From assembly GCA_943735955.1 (NCBI GenBank), contig OX030960.1:9797288-9861287 (forward strand): a stretch of DNA of 64,000 nt. Direction: 5' to 3'. The translations under genes were made by a program, and so were the position numbers. How positions within the stretch are numbered: position 1 is the stretch's first letter; every line of letters begins with the position of its first letter. The stretch comes from Piscicola geometra. Lineage: Eukaryota > Annelida > Clitellata > Hirudinida > Piscicolidae. Positions 1-10,250 of the stretch are shown here, in pieces. The notes beneath the pieces were generated by a model, which saw nothing but the letters and a program-made list of their open reading frames with translations, was not told the DNA's origin and made no database searches.

Positions 1-911
1 GCTCAATGACAACACACCCGCAAACACACATTCACACAAATATACACACGCCCACAAAAACAAACACAGCCACATTAAATCAAGAAATAGTAAAAATTAT
101 TTTTTGAATTTGATGCAATTTTGATCTTTTGAAGAACATCTGTTGGACGGCTCGCTTCTGAAAGAGAAAGAACTGCTTGAGGGCAACACGTTTTAGAAAA
201 CTTCTCAGCGCTGATCTACAACGTCACCACTCGCTTGCCTCCACCGTCCATGGACATCCGAGAGGCAATCAGAGAGATGAAAGCAAGAAAGTCTCCAAGG
301 CATTATCATGCAATGACAGCGGAAGTTAATGAGCAACTACCGAAGCATCTTTGACAGTAACAATTTTTTATAAATATATTCTGAAAGGTAGTTTGACAAA
401 AAAAGGGGTTATTATGAACTTAGTTTCATACGAATATCGATTATTTTGAGCTATAATCATTTAAAACACGATGATTGAATTTGGTGAAGAGCGCTATAGA
501 AATTATTTGATTGATTGATTGAATGATTAAGAATTTAAACAAACCTTTATTATTATTCAATTAAGACATTCTCAGGAGAAGATTATTATTCAAATATTCA
601 TAATAAAAAACTGTTTTTTAGAATCGATTCAATAATAGAAGATAATCATTAGATGATTTAAACGGTAATTAAAATTTGAAACTTAGGTTTACATTTAGCA
701 TGATTTATATCGAATTCTTCGGAAAGTTCTGTGTTGATTTATTTTTGTCGTTAAGAGATTTACATTCTAGATAGTCTGGTTAATCTTTTCATCTGCAAAC
801 TTTCATTTTATAATTTTGAAAAATATTAACGGTGAGTGTTACAGAATTTTTATTCTATGAAGATGTTTAAGCATAATTCACTTATTTCCAAAACATCTGC
901 AGGTATTTGAT
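1..911. other. AT-rich upstream region of the DNAJB gene
   Basis: No convincing coding frame is seen in this stretch. A CA-rich start is followed by AT-rich DNA with a SINE-like tail near 486-530. An acceptor-like CTGCAG just before 903 suggests that a non-coding 5' exon of the DNAJB gene lies upstream and is spliced to the exon that starts nine bases before the ATG. Confidence 0.5.
486..530 (+). repeat. SINE-like 3' tail
   Basis: The string GAGCGCTATAGAAATTATTT followed by TTGATTGATTGA occurs here and almost unchanged near 9836-9880. A related GCGCTATATGAATGAGG with TTGATTGA is near 2533-2570. Tails of this kind are typical of SINE families in marine and freshwater invertebrates. The 5' part of the element is not recognisable here. 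Confidence 0.5.
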
Positions 912-2140
912 ATGGGAAAAGACTATTACAGTATTTTAGGAATCGAAAAGGGAGCAAGTGATGATGAAATCAAAAAGGCTTACCGAAAGATGGCTCTTAA
1001 ATATCACCCTGACAAGAATAAGAGCGCAGGAGCTGAAGAAAAATTCAAATTAATTGCAGAAGCCTACGAAATACTCAGTGACAAAAATAAGAAAGAAATC
1101 TACGACAAGTATGGAGAAGACGGTCTTAAACGAGGAGCAGGAGGTATGGACTCGAACGTAAACGGAGGAACCTACACTTTCCATGGCGACCCTCACGAGA
1201 CGTTCAGAATGTTCTTTGGAACGGATAATCCATTCGAAATGTTTGGCAATTTCGGAAACGGGCAACAAGGCTTCACATTTACAAGCACTGGAGCAGACGA
1301 CGACTTCCACTCTGGAGGCAACATCTTTTCGAACTTTTTTCCTGGTGGAATGGGAGGCGGAGGTGTTCACAGAAGCTTTTCTCAAGGTTCTTCAGACCGA
1401 AACAAGAAGCAAGATCCAACAATCACATACGACGTGATGGTCAGTCTGGAGGAGGTGTTCAAGGGCACCACCAAGAAGATGAAGATTAGCAAGAAGGTTT
1501 TGAACCCAGACAAGAGGAGTGTGCGCAACGAGGACAAAGTCATCACAATCGACATCAAGCCAGGCTGGAAAGAGGGCACGAAGGTGACCTTCCCGAAGGA
1601 GGGCGACCAGAGTCCCAACAAGATCCCTGCCGACATCGTCTTCGTCATCAAGGACAAGCCACACGCTCTCTTCACGAGGAGTGGCAACGACATTTGCTAC
1701 AAGGCCAAAATCTCTCTCAAAGAGGTGCCTCTTGTTTGCTGCCTCCAACTTGCCATTAACCATTCACTTCAGTTGAATACCGTTCCACAAAGCAGCATTA
1801 ATCTGATACATTTCCACACTCATCACTGCCTCCACTAACTGTGTCGCGTTTTAAGTTTAACACTCTTCCTCATCCCTCCTACCACAATAGAACTGGCCAT
1901 CCAACACAGGCGATCCAGGGCACGACGATTCAAGTTCCGACGTTGGACGGCAAGAGACTGGCGAGGAGGATCGACGAGATGATCAAGCCACAGACGACGA
2001 TCCGCATCGCTGGAGAGGGCCTGCCCATCTCGAAGCAGCCCTCGAAGAGGGGCGACATGATCGTTGAGTTCGTCATCCTCTTCCCTGACAACCTCTCCTC
2101 CGCCACCCGCAACAAGATCGCTGACTTGCTGCCCAAGTGA
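912..2140 (+). CDS. DNAJB4: DnaJ homolog subfamily B (DNAJB1/4-like Hsp40 co-chaperone)
   Basis: This is a type II Hsp40 that stimulates the ATPase of cytosolic Hsp70 and delivers unfolded clients. There are two coding exons, 912-1724 and 1910-2140, joined in phase 0 (GAG|GTGCCT donor, ACACAG acceptor), giving about 347 residues; human DNAJB1 has 340. The J domain spans residues 1-70 with the catalytic HPD at 32-34. A Gly/Phe-rich linker follows to about residue 160, then the two beta-rich C-terminal client-binding domains, and exon 2 carries a conserved GEGLP-like turn. If exon 1 is read through, it runs into a short nonsense tail that ends at 1838, so the intron is needed. The choice between B1, B4 and B5 cannot be made from this alone. 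A poly(A) signal AATAAA lies at 2485-2490. Confidence 0.93.
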
Positions 2141-2484
2141 CATGTGACAAGGAAAGGGTTTTGTGGTGGTGTTGACGATGATGATGATGATACCCGAGTG
2201 GTAGTGGTGATGAGGATGTGCTTCTTCAAACAGTAAATACACTTTGATGTAGTCTTCGTTTGGTATGCGCTTCATTTTATGTGCTGAGAATCTGGAAGTT
2301 GCTTAGGTGGCATTAACTTGAGTTTGGCCTGATGCCGGCGACGGTGACAATCTTTCGCGTGTTTGTGCTTTCGTTCGACGACCCTCTTTGGTAGTCAGGC
2401 CGTCTTCTATTTCATTTTTTGGAGGACACTTTTCTTTTATTTATTCAAACATTTCAAATGATCAACTCATAAAGTTGAAATGTA

Positions 2485-2490
2485 AATAAA
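2485..2490 (+). promoter_or_regulatory. poly(A) signal of the DNAJB gene
   Basis: Canonical AATAAA about 345 bases after the DNAJB stop codon, in an AT-rich stretch. Confidence 0.55.
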
Positions 2491-2770
2491 TTGACTTCAC
2501 TGCTGCCATTGGTAGATGCTGCTCTGGATTCCTGCGCTATATGAATGAGGTTGGTTGATTGATAAGCGATCGATTGCATTGGTCGCCATACACCTCATTC
2601 GCTTCGCCAATGCCCATCTAGCGAAAATCCTTCGGTCTAATGATGCCGCATGTGGAAGGGATTGAGCCTACTTTGGAGGTCAAAATACCTGCGGTCTTCA
2701 ACTACAGCAACTAAATTCTAAAGAAACGCGAGCTCTGTCCACTGCACAATGCCATGATGAAACCCCTCTG

Positions 2771-5225
2771 TTAGTTGCCAAACACCCACCTGGCACATGT
2801 AGCACAGCACAGCTTCTGGAGGCGAGGAGTGGTGCAGTGTTCCTTTCTGCAGTACGCGTAACTGTTGCCGTATGGACACGTGTCTGTGGTGGTTTCAAGT
2901 GGTCTTCATCATCAAACCTTCATAGTGAGTGTTTGCTGCATAAAGGTGTCTGCATTAGAGGTCGGACTGGGTACCCGATCTGACCGGGTACCTGCGGGAC
3001 TCCCGCGGGAACGGGAATGAAAATTAATTTCGGGACGGGAAAAGTCGGGAACCGGGAACAGGTTTTCGGGACGGGAACGGGAACGGGAATCAACTTTCAA
3101 ATCGGGAACGGGAATCAACTTTTAAATCGGGAACGGGAAAAACGGGAATAACAGTTATTGGGATTGGATTCTTAAACAATGATTTTTCAGCAAACTTTAA
3201 AGTATGGAAATCTTTATTTCATCGATACTCCGTAGTTAAAATAAGTATTAAATGCAATAGAAATGTGTAACGAAGCCACCATTGCCAATGTCGAAATCTC
3301 CAACACTACATTTGAAGTTGTTATGGTGAGTCCAAAGATTAGGGAGATTAGAACAAATGGGTGATGATGAAAACTTTTCAGATGAAATCAAAATAATCAG
3401 TTATATTATTTTAATTTTATAAATTAATACTTTGAATTTTATTGATTAATTTCCAAATGATTGCTCTGTTGATCATTTCGACAAAAGAAAAGATGCCATT
3501 GATCTCATTCATATGACAGCATGTCTGTTGCATCCACAGTATAAAAGAATAATATGAAAAAAGTTTGGGATAGAAAAGAAATAAATACCAAGACTTTCAT
3601 TAGAGAAAATTTAATTCTATTTTGTACAGCCAGACCAAGCTGCAGTGCCGTTGAGAAAAAAAACAAATGATGGTTATTTAGACCTATTATGTTTGTTTTT
3701 ATAACGTAAAAATTATAATAAAATTATTATACTAACAAATTATACGAATGATTTTATATTTGCAGTTGTGGAGAATAAGAATGTTGTCAAAAAACATATT
3801 TCTATTATTATTGAAGAATTAATAATAATGAACGAAGAAAAAAATTCAGAAGAGGATGAATTGTACAAATATTCACAATTACGTCCCAAAAAAACCAAAG
3901 ATTGTAAAGATGTTTTATTTTATTGGAGTAAAATGAGCAATTTTAAAATACAAGAAGTAGCCAAAATTTTGTTTAGTATATCTGCAAGTTATATTCCCTG
4001 TGAACGGAATTTTTCAATATGTGGTCGTTTAACTTCAGACCCAAAATCATCTCATTTGAAAGCTGAAACTCTTAACGGTTTAACCCGTGTGAAAAGCAAT
4101 AAAGACTTGATTGAATTACTCAAAAACAATGACTAACTTCAATACTTTCATTTCAATAAATATTTGAAATTTAAATCGTGTTTTTTTTATTTTATTAAAA
4201 GAAATATTCTCTGACTTTAAAATAATAAATTGTAAGAAATGTTAGAACTAGCAAGTTTGGGACCAGTGAAAACGGCAGCGAAAATGAATAAAAAAAACAA
4301 AAAAGTTTCGGGAACGGGTCGGGACCGTGAATCGAGTTGCGGGAACGGGACGGGACGGGAATCAAAATTCTGATGTCCCATCGGGAACGGGACGAAACGG
4401 GAAAACACATTTCGGGAAAGGGACGGGACGGGAATCAAAATTCTGATGTCCCATCGGGAACGGGACGGGACGGGAAAACAAATTTCGGGAACGGGACGGG
4501 ACCGGGAATGAAAAATCGTCCATGTCCGATCTCTAGTCTGCATCATCAATCAATCAAATAACTTTTTATAGAGCTTTTTTAAAGTTAAAATTCGATCATT
4601 TTAATTGTACCTGAGTTTCTGTTCTTCACTCTGTTGCAAGTCTCACAACAGAGTTGGTTGGCGATGCTGTGGTAGCAGACAGAGTCCCTCCCTGCACAGT
4701 CAATGGCCTGGTCACCATGCGGACAGTTGCCTGCGTGCGCATGGTGGGAGTGATCCCCTTGGCGAAAGTCATGACGTGTTATCAGTTGAAATGTGCTATA
4801 ATCTGTAACTGATGCCAATGGATCTCTATTTTTCGACTGCCACATTCCAATCAAAAAAGAATGCGTATTTATAATGTGCCAAGGCAAGCAACTGAGGCGC
4901 TACTCACCCGACATAAGTCGTGAAACACCGCATCATATACACTAGGTATATGATAGCTCACGGTTGGCTGAACAGGGATTTGAAACTGGCGAAGTTGCAG
5001 GTCCAACGACTTTACCATCTAAGCCAACCCGCTCGCCAAGATAGAGCCAATCAAGGTTAAACAAATTGTTTGAGTTTCACTGAAAAAAGATGGAACCTTC
5101 ATTTCTGAGTCTGACCCTTCCACACGTCTGACAGCACTTCTTCTGCACTGCCTCGTTCCAGCAGGCGTGCTCCAATGACTCACAGGAGACGTGATGGTCG
5201 TCCGTGCAGGCCTTGCCCCTCTGCC
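2771..5225 (-). CDS. 3' exons of a cysteine-rich extracellular protein with PLAC-like modules
   Basis: Three minus-strand exons at 5097-5225, 4611-4730 and 2883 down to 2790 (if spliced) or 2771 (if the TAA is used) each begin in phase 1; the first two also end in phase 1. Each codes one copy of a six-cysteine module ending in CC-x-TC: CCQTC, CCETC and CCATC. The spacing in the first two is C-x7/8-C-x6-C-x8-CC-x2-C. Such modules resemble the PLAC domain at the C-terminus of papilin and ADAMTS-type matrix proteins, and more loosely ShKT domains. Symmetrical phase-1 exons are typical of shuffled extracellular domains. The 5' part of the gene (signal peptide, other domains) was not found in the window, so the protein cannot be named. 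A hAT element and a SINE sit in the two introns. Confidence 0.72.
2948..2955. repeat. Left target-site duplication of the hAT element
   Basis: GTCTGCAT, identical to 4536-4543 on the other side of the element. Eight-base duplications are the hallmark of hAT transposition. Confidence 0.9.
2956..4535 (+). mobile_element. hAT-superfamily DNA transposon, 1.58 kb, degenerate
   Basis: The element is bounded by terminal inverted repeats, TAGAGGTCGGAC on the left and GTCCGATCTCTA on the right (11 of 12 match), and by a perfect 8-bp target duplication. Sub-terminal regions (about 2990-3140 and 4310-4515) are rich in short CGGGA and GGGAACGGGA motifs, and one right-hand block that includes ATTCTGATGTCCCATC is tandemly duplicated. 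Inside lies the C-terminal hAT dimerisation domain (3768-4136) and a short upstream remnant near 3470-3550 resembling the hAT 'HPQYK' region. At 1.6 kb it is too short to code a full transposase, so it is a deleted, non-autonomous copy. Confidence 0.93.
3768..4136 (+). pseudogene. hAT transposase C-terminal fragment (dimerisation domain)
   Basis: The 122-residue frame has the hAT family C-terminal signature: a WS-x-M stretch, then ILFSISASYIPCERNFSICG, where S/A-S-x-x-x-E-R-x-F-S-x-x-G is the conserved core, and a final RVKSNK-like segment. The zinc finger and most of the RNase-H-like catalytic core are missing. Stops and frame breaks separate it from the upstream remnant at 3470-3550. It is best read as the surviving 3' end of a dead transposase gene. 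The frame opens with GTG rather than ATG, which fits an internal exon. Confidence 0.88.
4536..4543. repeat. Right target-site duplication of the hAT element
   Basis: GTCTGCAT, identical to 2948-2955. The lack of decay in the duplication suggests a fairly recent insertion. Confidence 0.9.
4885..5040 (-). repeat. tRNA-derived SINE
   Basis: Read on the minus strand, the sequence starts GCGAGCGGGTTGGCTTAGAT, containing a box A (TGGCTTAGATGGT). About 35 bases later comes a box B-like GTTTCAAATCCC. This is the layout of an internal Pol III promoter in a tRNA head. The head is followed by an unrelated body with the palindromic ATCATATAC and GTATATGAT. It does not fold as a clean tRNA acceptor stem, so it is called a SINE and not a tRNA gene. 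It lies in an intron of the PLAC-like gene. Confidence 0.65.
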
Positions 5226-5229
5226 CTGG

Positions 5230-6815
5230 TAACGTCACTGTTCAACAAGGAGGTTCGTCAAACACTTTTTGAAAAAATTTCATAGTTATTTAGTTGACAG
5301 AAGCTCTTATTTTGAATGCAAACTGTGGTTTTCGCCAAGGAATGCAAAAGGCTTAGAACCCACATCTCTCTGCAAATACGCGAGCTGCAAGCAGAAGGAA
5401 AAGCAAAGTTCGAAGCAAGATCATTTCGGCTCAATTGTTTAGTTATTATGAGAGAAATATATGGACAAAATATGGTTTATTGCTTTTATATACGGACGAG
5501 AACAAACTCACAAATACACACATGCTACTGCACAGAATACCATAGACGAGAACAGTGTCTTTTTGTTTGAGAAAGTTTTTAGAGAGATGCAAATAGAAAT
5601 AGCGATTGCGATACCTTGTCTTATCATAATCAAACAAACGCTGCAAAAGTTAATGCAAAATATTGAACGAACTTTGGGGGTGTGAAACAATACATATATG
5701 AATTAAAGCAACAAATTTGTTCTATGTAGGATTCAAATCCGATTTTGAAATTGTAAACACATTTATTGGGGTATTTTGTGGTTGAGGTGGGGTGTTTTGA
5801 ACTGGCCATTTATGCTGCAAGTTTGCCTGGCTTCGAGACGTTAGACAGTCGGCTTGCGTCCACAAGACATGAGTCAATGTCAGGGAAGCATGAACACTAC
5901 TGGGCAGTTTTTTTCGATGATGATTGCAGGCTCCCAAGTGGCTTTCAAACTTTTTCGGGTTTTACACCACTTTAATAACGATCGTCATTAGTTTTAAATT
6001 CTGACACACATTAAAAAATGTGATACAAGTTTTGATAAGGCGTGTTTTTTGAATTCCAACTTAATATTGGGTAATTTATCCTAAAAGTAAGGGTAGGGCT
6101 TCATTAAAAGCATAAAACATTAATCAAAAAATTTAAAATTTAAATATTCATTCAATGTCATCATTAAGTTATTAGATTATTTTTTACAGTTTCCTTATCC
6201 TAACCTAAGTAAAGGTTTAGGTTAGAGTTTCGGTTGGGGTTAGGTTGGGGTTAGGTTGTGGTAAGGTTGGGGTTTAAGTTAGAGTTTAAGTTCGGGTTAA
6301 GGTTCATGTTTAAGTTAAGATCTAGATTATGGTTTGGGTTAGGGTTTCTTACATGACATAATCTTCTTTTAACCTCCACGATCATAATATATATAGTTTA
6401 AATCTTTTAAATTTAATATTTAATTATTTTTCATGAGTATTTGAAAAATGTTAAAATAGTATTAAATTATATTTTTTAACTTCATTACCTACTATCTTTT
6501 TTCTCTGAACTTTTCTCTTTAATTACTACCTTGAATTATTTTTCAAGTTATATGCAAGTGAGGTTTCTTATAAAAAAAATTATTTATTTATTTTTCAGTC
6601 AATCGTTTATTAATGCTTTTATGTTTCAATTATCACACAATTCTTTCAATTTTACCTTCTGTCATTTGTTGCGTCACAGCGCGAAACTGTTTAGTAAATG
6701 AAACTTCATTAATAGGCACACAATTTTTATTTAAGATCATTTATTCCAATTTTAAATGCGTCAATTCGCTGTTAATAAATACAATGCTTTTCACTATTAG
6801 AAACCGTCCTAAAAA
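5230..6815. other. Non-coding spacer with telomere-like and AT-rich DNA
   Basis: Between the PLAC-like exons and MGST3 I see only short frames without recognisable motifs. Further 5' exons of the PLAC-like gene could lie here but none was identified. Confidence 0.4.
6195..6350 (+). repeat. Degenerate telomere-like repeat, GGTTAGGGTTAG type
   Basis: Imperfect units such as GGTTAGGTTGGGGTTAGG and GGGTTAGGGTTTC recur over 150 bases. They look like decayed TTAGGG or TTAGG motifs, but register is lost often. This is an interstitial simple repeat, not a telomere end. Confidence 0.55.
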
Positions 6816-7546
6816 ATGTCGCTGTTGTCAAAGTTCATAGTGCCAGACGGTTTTGGCTATGTGGTTTTGGTGGGTCTTGGTCACCACTTCTTCAATATGT
6901 ACTTGGCCGTCAAGGTCATGCAGGCCAGGAAGAAGTTCTCCATTGAGGTGAATCCACTTTGACCTTCCATTCAGCATTCTAGCACTACATTTCGTTCTCT
7001 CACAGTACCCCATAATGTACCACCCGGAGAACACCGTCTTCAACTGCATTCAGAGGGCCCACCAAAACACGTATGTTTCACGATAGCATAAAAGATACAC
7101 ATCCATAGCATTTGGCTTCTATGTCTGAGCCTGTTGCCATCCCTAACTATAAAGTCTTGGGCTTATGTTATTGTTTTCCTTTTTATTCTTATTGTTGTTG
7201 TTGATGACACCTGCACAGATTGGAGGCATACCCATCCGTTCTCTTCATGCTCTGCTTCAGTGGACTGCAGTATCCCGTGAGTCTCATGCACTCTCACCAT
7301 CATCATCATCATCACCATCTTATTTATAATCTTCCTCATCATCACCATCTTATTTATAATCTCTCTCATCATCACCATCTTATTTATAATCTTCCTCATC
7401 ATCACCATCTTATTTATAATCTTCCTCATCATCACCATCAAGTACCTCACATCCCTCCTAGAAAATCTCAGCTGGTGCAGGCGTCGTCTACCTGGTGTGT
7501 CGATTCTTCTATGCCAGAGGCTACTCCACTGGAGGTGTGTGTGTGT

Positions 7547-7578
<32 letters not shown>

Positions 7579-7763
7579 CTCCTTCCGTTTGTCCAAGCAT
7601 CATCATCAGAACCGAATAACCCTCAGACCCTGAGAAGAGGAGGTATGGAGCGATTCTGATGCACATCCCTGAGCTGGTTCTCTTTGGAGGGGCAGTGTCA
7701 TGGGCGTGGCACCAGCTCGGGTGGAGGCCCTGTGCCTCAGACTGGAAGAGGATTACTAGGTGA
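6816..7763 (+). CDS. MGST3: Microsomal glutathione S-transferase 3 (MAPEG family)
   Basis: An integral membrane enzyme of the endoplasmic reticulum and outer mitochondrial membrane that conjugates glutathione to lipid peroxides and other electrophiles. Five exons were placed by phase: 6816-6947, 7006-7070, 7219-7276, 7462-7534 and 7627-7763, giving 154 residues (human MGST3 152). The order of landmarks fits: N-terminal GFGYVVLVGLG membrane segment, YPIMY, FNCIQRAHQNTLE (the MAPEG core), a third membrane segment, then RFFYARGYSTGDPEKRRYG. The 3' splice site of exon 4 was chosen at CCTAG|AAAATC, not at CTCAG|CTGG ten bases later, because only the former keeps the family reading frame. A 30-bp tandem repeat fills intron 3. 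The last membrane helix is followed by a short tail with no ER retrieval signal visible. Confidence 0.93.
7290..7440 (+). repeat. 30-bp tandem repeat in MGST3 intron 3
   Basis: About five copies of a 30-base unit beginning CATCATCACCATC and ending TTATAATCTTCCT. Confidence 0.9.
7535..7580 (+). repeat. (TG)n microsatellite
   Basis: TG dinucleotides interrupted by one TCTG. The array begins right at the donor site of MGST3 exon 4, so the donor GTGTGTG is itself part of the array. Confidence 0.9.
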
Positions 7764-8159
7764 GGGGGCGGGTGGATGAAATTGGTAGAAAGGTGGGTGA
7801 TTAGGTTGGTTGGTGTAGTAGAGGATACATCAGTTGTAATGTACTTCTTTCAGTTTCTTCTTCACCACTCAATCACCATGCAGGCAATGAAGTGATGTCA
7901 GTATCAGCACTCATTAGCCTTTGGCTTTCAGGATCTGGAGTTGAAAACTAAATCTCTTGACCTAATCATGCATATTTTTGTTTTGTAGCTCTTCATTTAT
8001 AATACATTTGTAATAATATTTAAGTGTGAGCTTTCTAACCTTTCAACTTCAGTAGTTTTCTAAATCTTTAGCTAATCATGAAAATAAAACATTGTGTGGT
8101 TTTATTATGAAAGAAACAACATGTTATTGAACACTGCAAGTTTTATTTCTTGGAATTCG
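7764..8159. other. Spacer between MGST3 and SDHAF1 with convergent poly(A) signals
   Basis: No coding frame is seen. AATAAA at 8083-8088 on the plus strand may serve MGST3. TTTATT at 8142-8147 reads AATAAA on the minus strand, 13 bases past the SDHAF1 stop. Confidence 0.5.
8142..8147 (-). promoter_or_regulatory. poly(A) signal of SDHAF1
   Basis: AATAAA on the minus strand, only 13 bases downstream of the stop codon, implying a very short 3' UTR. Confidence 0.6.
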
Positions 8160-8408
8160 TCATGCAGGCGAGTCTTTCTTGGTGAAGACGTGGATGCCCT
8201 TGGAGGTAGGTCGTTTGAGCGTCTCCAGTTGCCTCTCCGCCCTCCTCACAACCTGCTCTATCTGCAGCACACTCTTTCTCGGGATAGAGGCGTTTTTCTT
8301 GAACTCCGATTTGATGAAATCTTTCGTTTCTGGTTGGTCCTTCGAGATGCGCAAGAACTGGCGGTACAACGAAATGACCTGCAGCTGCAATTTGCTGTGG
8401 CGAGGCAT
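8160..8408 (-). CDS. SDHAF1: Succinate dehydrogenase assembly factor 1 (LYR protein)
   Basis: A single-exon gene for an 82-residue LYR-family protein, which helps insert iron-sulfur clusters into the SDHB subunit of complex II in the mitochondrial matrix. The LYR tripeptide is in SLYRQFLR near residue 14. It is followed by the family's conserved I-x-x-x-F-K stretch, here FIKSEFKKNASIPRKSV, then an IEQVVRRAERQLE helix. Yeast Sdh6 is also about 80 residues, while human SDHAF1 has a longer tail. The start is a clear ATG at 8406-8408. The C-terminal half is Lys-rich. Other short LYRM proteins are possible, but the RKSV plus IEYLxRRGxRQL-like pattern favours SDHAF1. Confidence 0.85.
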   Translation of the reverse strand: MPRHSKLQLQVISLYRQFLRISKDQPETKDFIKSEFKKNASIPRKSVLQIEQVVRRAERQLETLKRPTSKGIHVFTKKDSPA

Positions 8409-9192
8409 TGCAGAATAAAATGTAAAACTAAGTTGAATAAATTATCTTCATGCTTAAAAACTCTTTTAATAAAGAGTTACGATTCATAAAATATGACAAC
8501 TTTTAAACTCTAAAAGTTAATTTCTGTTTTGAATTTGTGAAGCGTATAATTATTCTTTTAATTTTTGATATAGTATTATAATTTAAATGCAGATATAAAG
8601 AATCTTTGGGAGGACAGAGACTTTTCTAGCGTCGGAAATAGGATGGACACCATCGAGGTTACTTTCTTTAACTAACTTATTCAGCTTTAATTAAAAACTT
8701 GCTCCTAGTTAGATCGAAGTTCTCATCTTTTATTGTTGCAGCAAGGTCGAATACTTTGAAGGTATAAGTGTTATAAGTGCTTAATAAATGAGGATGATTA
8801 GTCGTTTAATATCAAGTGGAAGCTAGCTCGAAAGGGCGTTGTCGGTGGAGAGTTGCAAGAGGCAGAGGTGAAGGCATGAGCGAATACTGATGTGGCTTGA
8901 GAAGGCGGTGCTTGCAGTGCCAGTGTGCTTGTGCTCAAGAGTTTATACGAGTTTCATGCATGCTGATGTAACAATCCGTGAAACAAAATAAGTAGAAATA
9001 ATGAGATTTCGGCACAGCAGAAGAATGAGACACGAATACGATATCGAAGTTAAATCAAAGGTTTTAGTATGAATGGCTTAAGCGCTGAAAAATTAAAAAG
9101 ACGACTTAATGAAATACTTAATGAAACAATACATCATTTAAGAAGTAACTGAAAGGAGCCGGTGAATAAACTGAGGCTGCGAAGGCACGAGG
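8409..9192. other. Spacer without recognised features
   Basis: AT-rich DNA between SDHAF1 and the cofilin gene. It should hold the SDHAF1 promoter and the cofilin 3' UTR. No frame with a recognisable product was seen. Confidence 0.4.
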
Positions 9193-10250
9193 TCACTTGA
9201 GGAGGATTTCGAGGACGTTTGACCAGGCGAGGTCGCCGTAGTCGCAGGCCTGCACCTCCTTGCCGATGCCGACGAGGCTCTTGCGGATAGCGTTCTTGCT
9301 GCTTGTGTAGAGCATCTTCTGTTTCACTGAGGCGTTCTCTGGACTCCTGAAGTTATATTGAATGGTAGTTAATGAGAGAGAGTAGGAATTAGAAGGTCAT
9401 AGAGGGTTTTGAACTGGGATAGTTCATCTGAGAATGCAGCTTCCTTTTGCAAACTCAATGCACTTTCAAACTCATTCAAGAAAATGTTCATATGATAGAA
9501 ACTAATTATCAATTTAAAACCAAATGAAAGAAATAAAAAAAGGGGGTAATACCATAGGAAGAAGACAAGTTTACTTCTCTTTTGTCCATCTGCTAGTTCG
9601 TAGTCTGCATCGAAAACAGCATACCTACATTGTTTCAGGTTATCTGCTTCCTTTAATTCATCCACAAAGTTGTCATATGTAGCTTCTGTAAACATTCATT
9701 TATTGCTGTTTATTTATCATTGGTAGTTGTAGGGTTTAACTGCTTTCAAAATAAATGATATATGTAAAGTGTAAAAATTTTAAAATTCTTGAATTCACTA
9801 AATCTGCACAATGCGCGCTTTTTATTCGATTTAAGAGTGCTATAGAAATTTATTTGATTGAATGATTGATTGAATGACTGGTGACTTAATTCTCTGACCT
9901 GGAAGACCTTTGGATAAAATTCTGATTTGCTTCAAGTCATCGGTCATGGAATAAATTAAGTATCGGAAGAGGTGTTTAAGCTTCACATCGTTGTAGACTG
10001 ATATGCACTCCTGTTGAACTGTCACTCCTGACGACTGAATACATTTGAATAAACAAGATCATTAAGAGAATATATTGATGAAAATAATAATTAAATTTTC
10101 AAATGCTAAACAAAGTGAATGATCATCAATCATTTGAAATCCAACCATTTCGGATTAGTTTACGAAAGGAAACAATGTCTGTCTGCATTGTCAAAAACAC
10201 AGAAGCGCAATACTACCTAAATATTAAAACTAAAGATAACATCTCACCAT
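9193..10250 (-). CDS. CFL: Actin-depolymerizing factor / cofilin
   Basis: A cytosolic protein that binds ADP-actin, severs filaments and speeds depolymerisation. Four exons were assembled: 10250-10248 (ATG only), 10034-9899, 9685-9553 and 9346-9193, giving 141 residues. The N-terminus reads MSSGVTVQQE, with Ser3 in place for LIM-kinase control. Then come YNDVKLKH, the YDNFVDEL segment, the hallmark DGQKRSKLVFFLWSPE, and the actin-binding long helix KMLYTSSKNAIRKSLVG. The Trp codon of FFLW is split TG|G across intron 3. The exon that codes only the initiator ATG is conserved in animal cofilin genes and supports the model. Invertebrate single-copy ADF genes such as twinstar are the closest match in plan. 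Confidence 0.95.
9836..9880 (+). repeat. SINE-like 3' tail in cofilin intron 2
   Basis: AGTGCTATAGAAATTTATTT followed by TTGATTGAATGATTGATTGA, nearly the same as 486-530. It ends about 20 bases from the cofilin exon 2 donor. Confidence 0.5.

Noticed and set aside
1725..1838. Read-through C-terminus of the DNAJB frame
   Set aside because: It loses homology to DNAJB exactly at a GT donor, and the lost C-terminal part is found in phase after the acceptor at 1910.
4960..5036. tRNA gene on the minus strand
   Set aside because: Box A and box B are present, but the arms do not pair as a full tRNA and an unrelated body follows; a tRNA-derived SINE explains it better.
5316..5975. Short frames of 60 to 84 codons around 5.3-6.0 kb
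   Set aside because: No motifs, no splice context and overlapping frames on both strands; they look like chance frames.
6195..6350. Chromosome-end telomere
   Set aside because: The TTAGGG-like units are heavily degenerate and genes lie on both sides.
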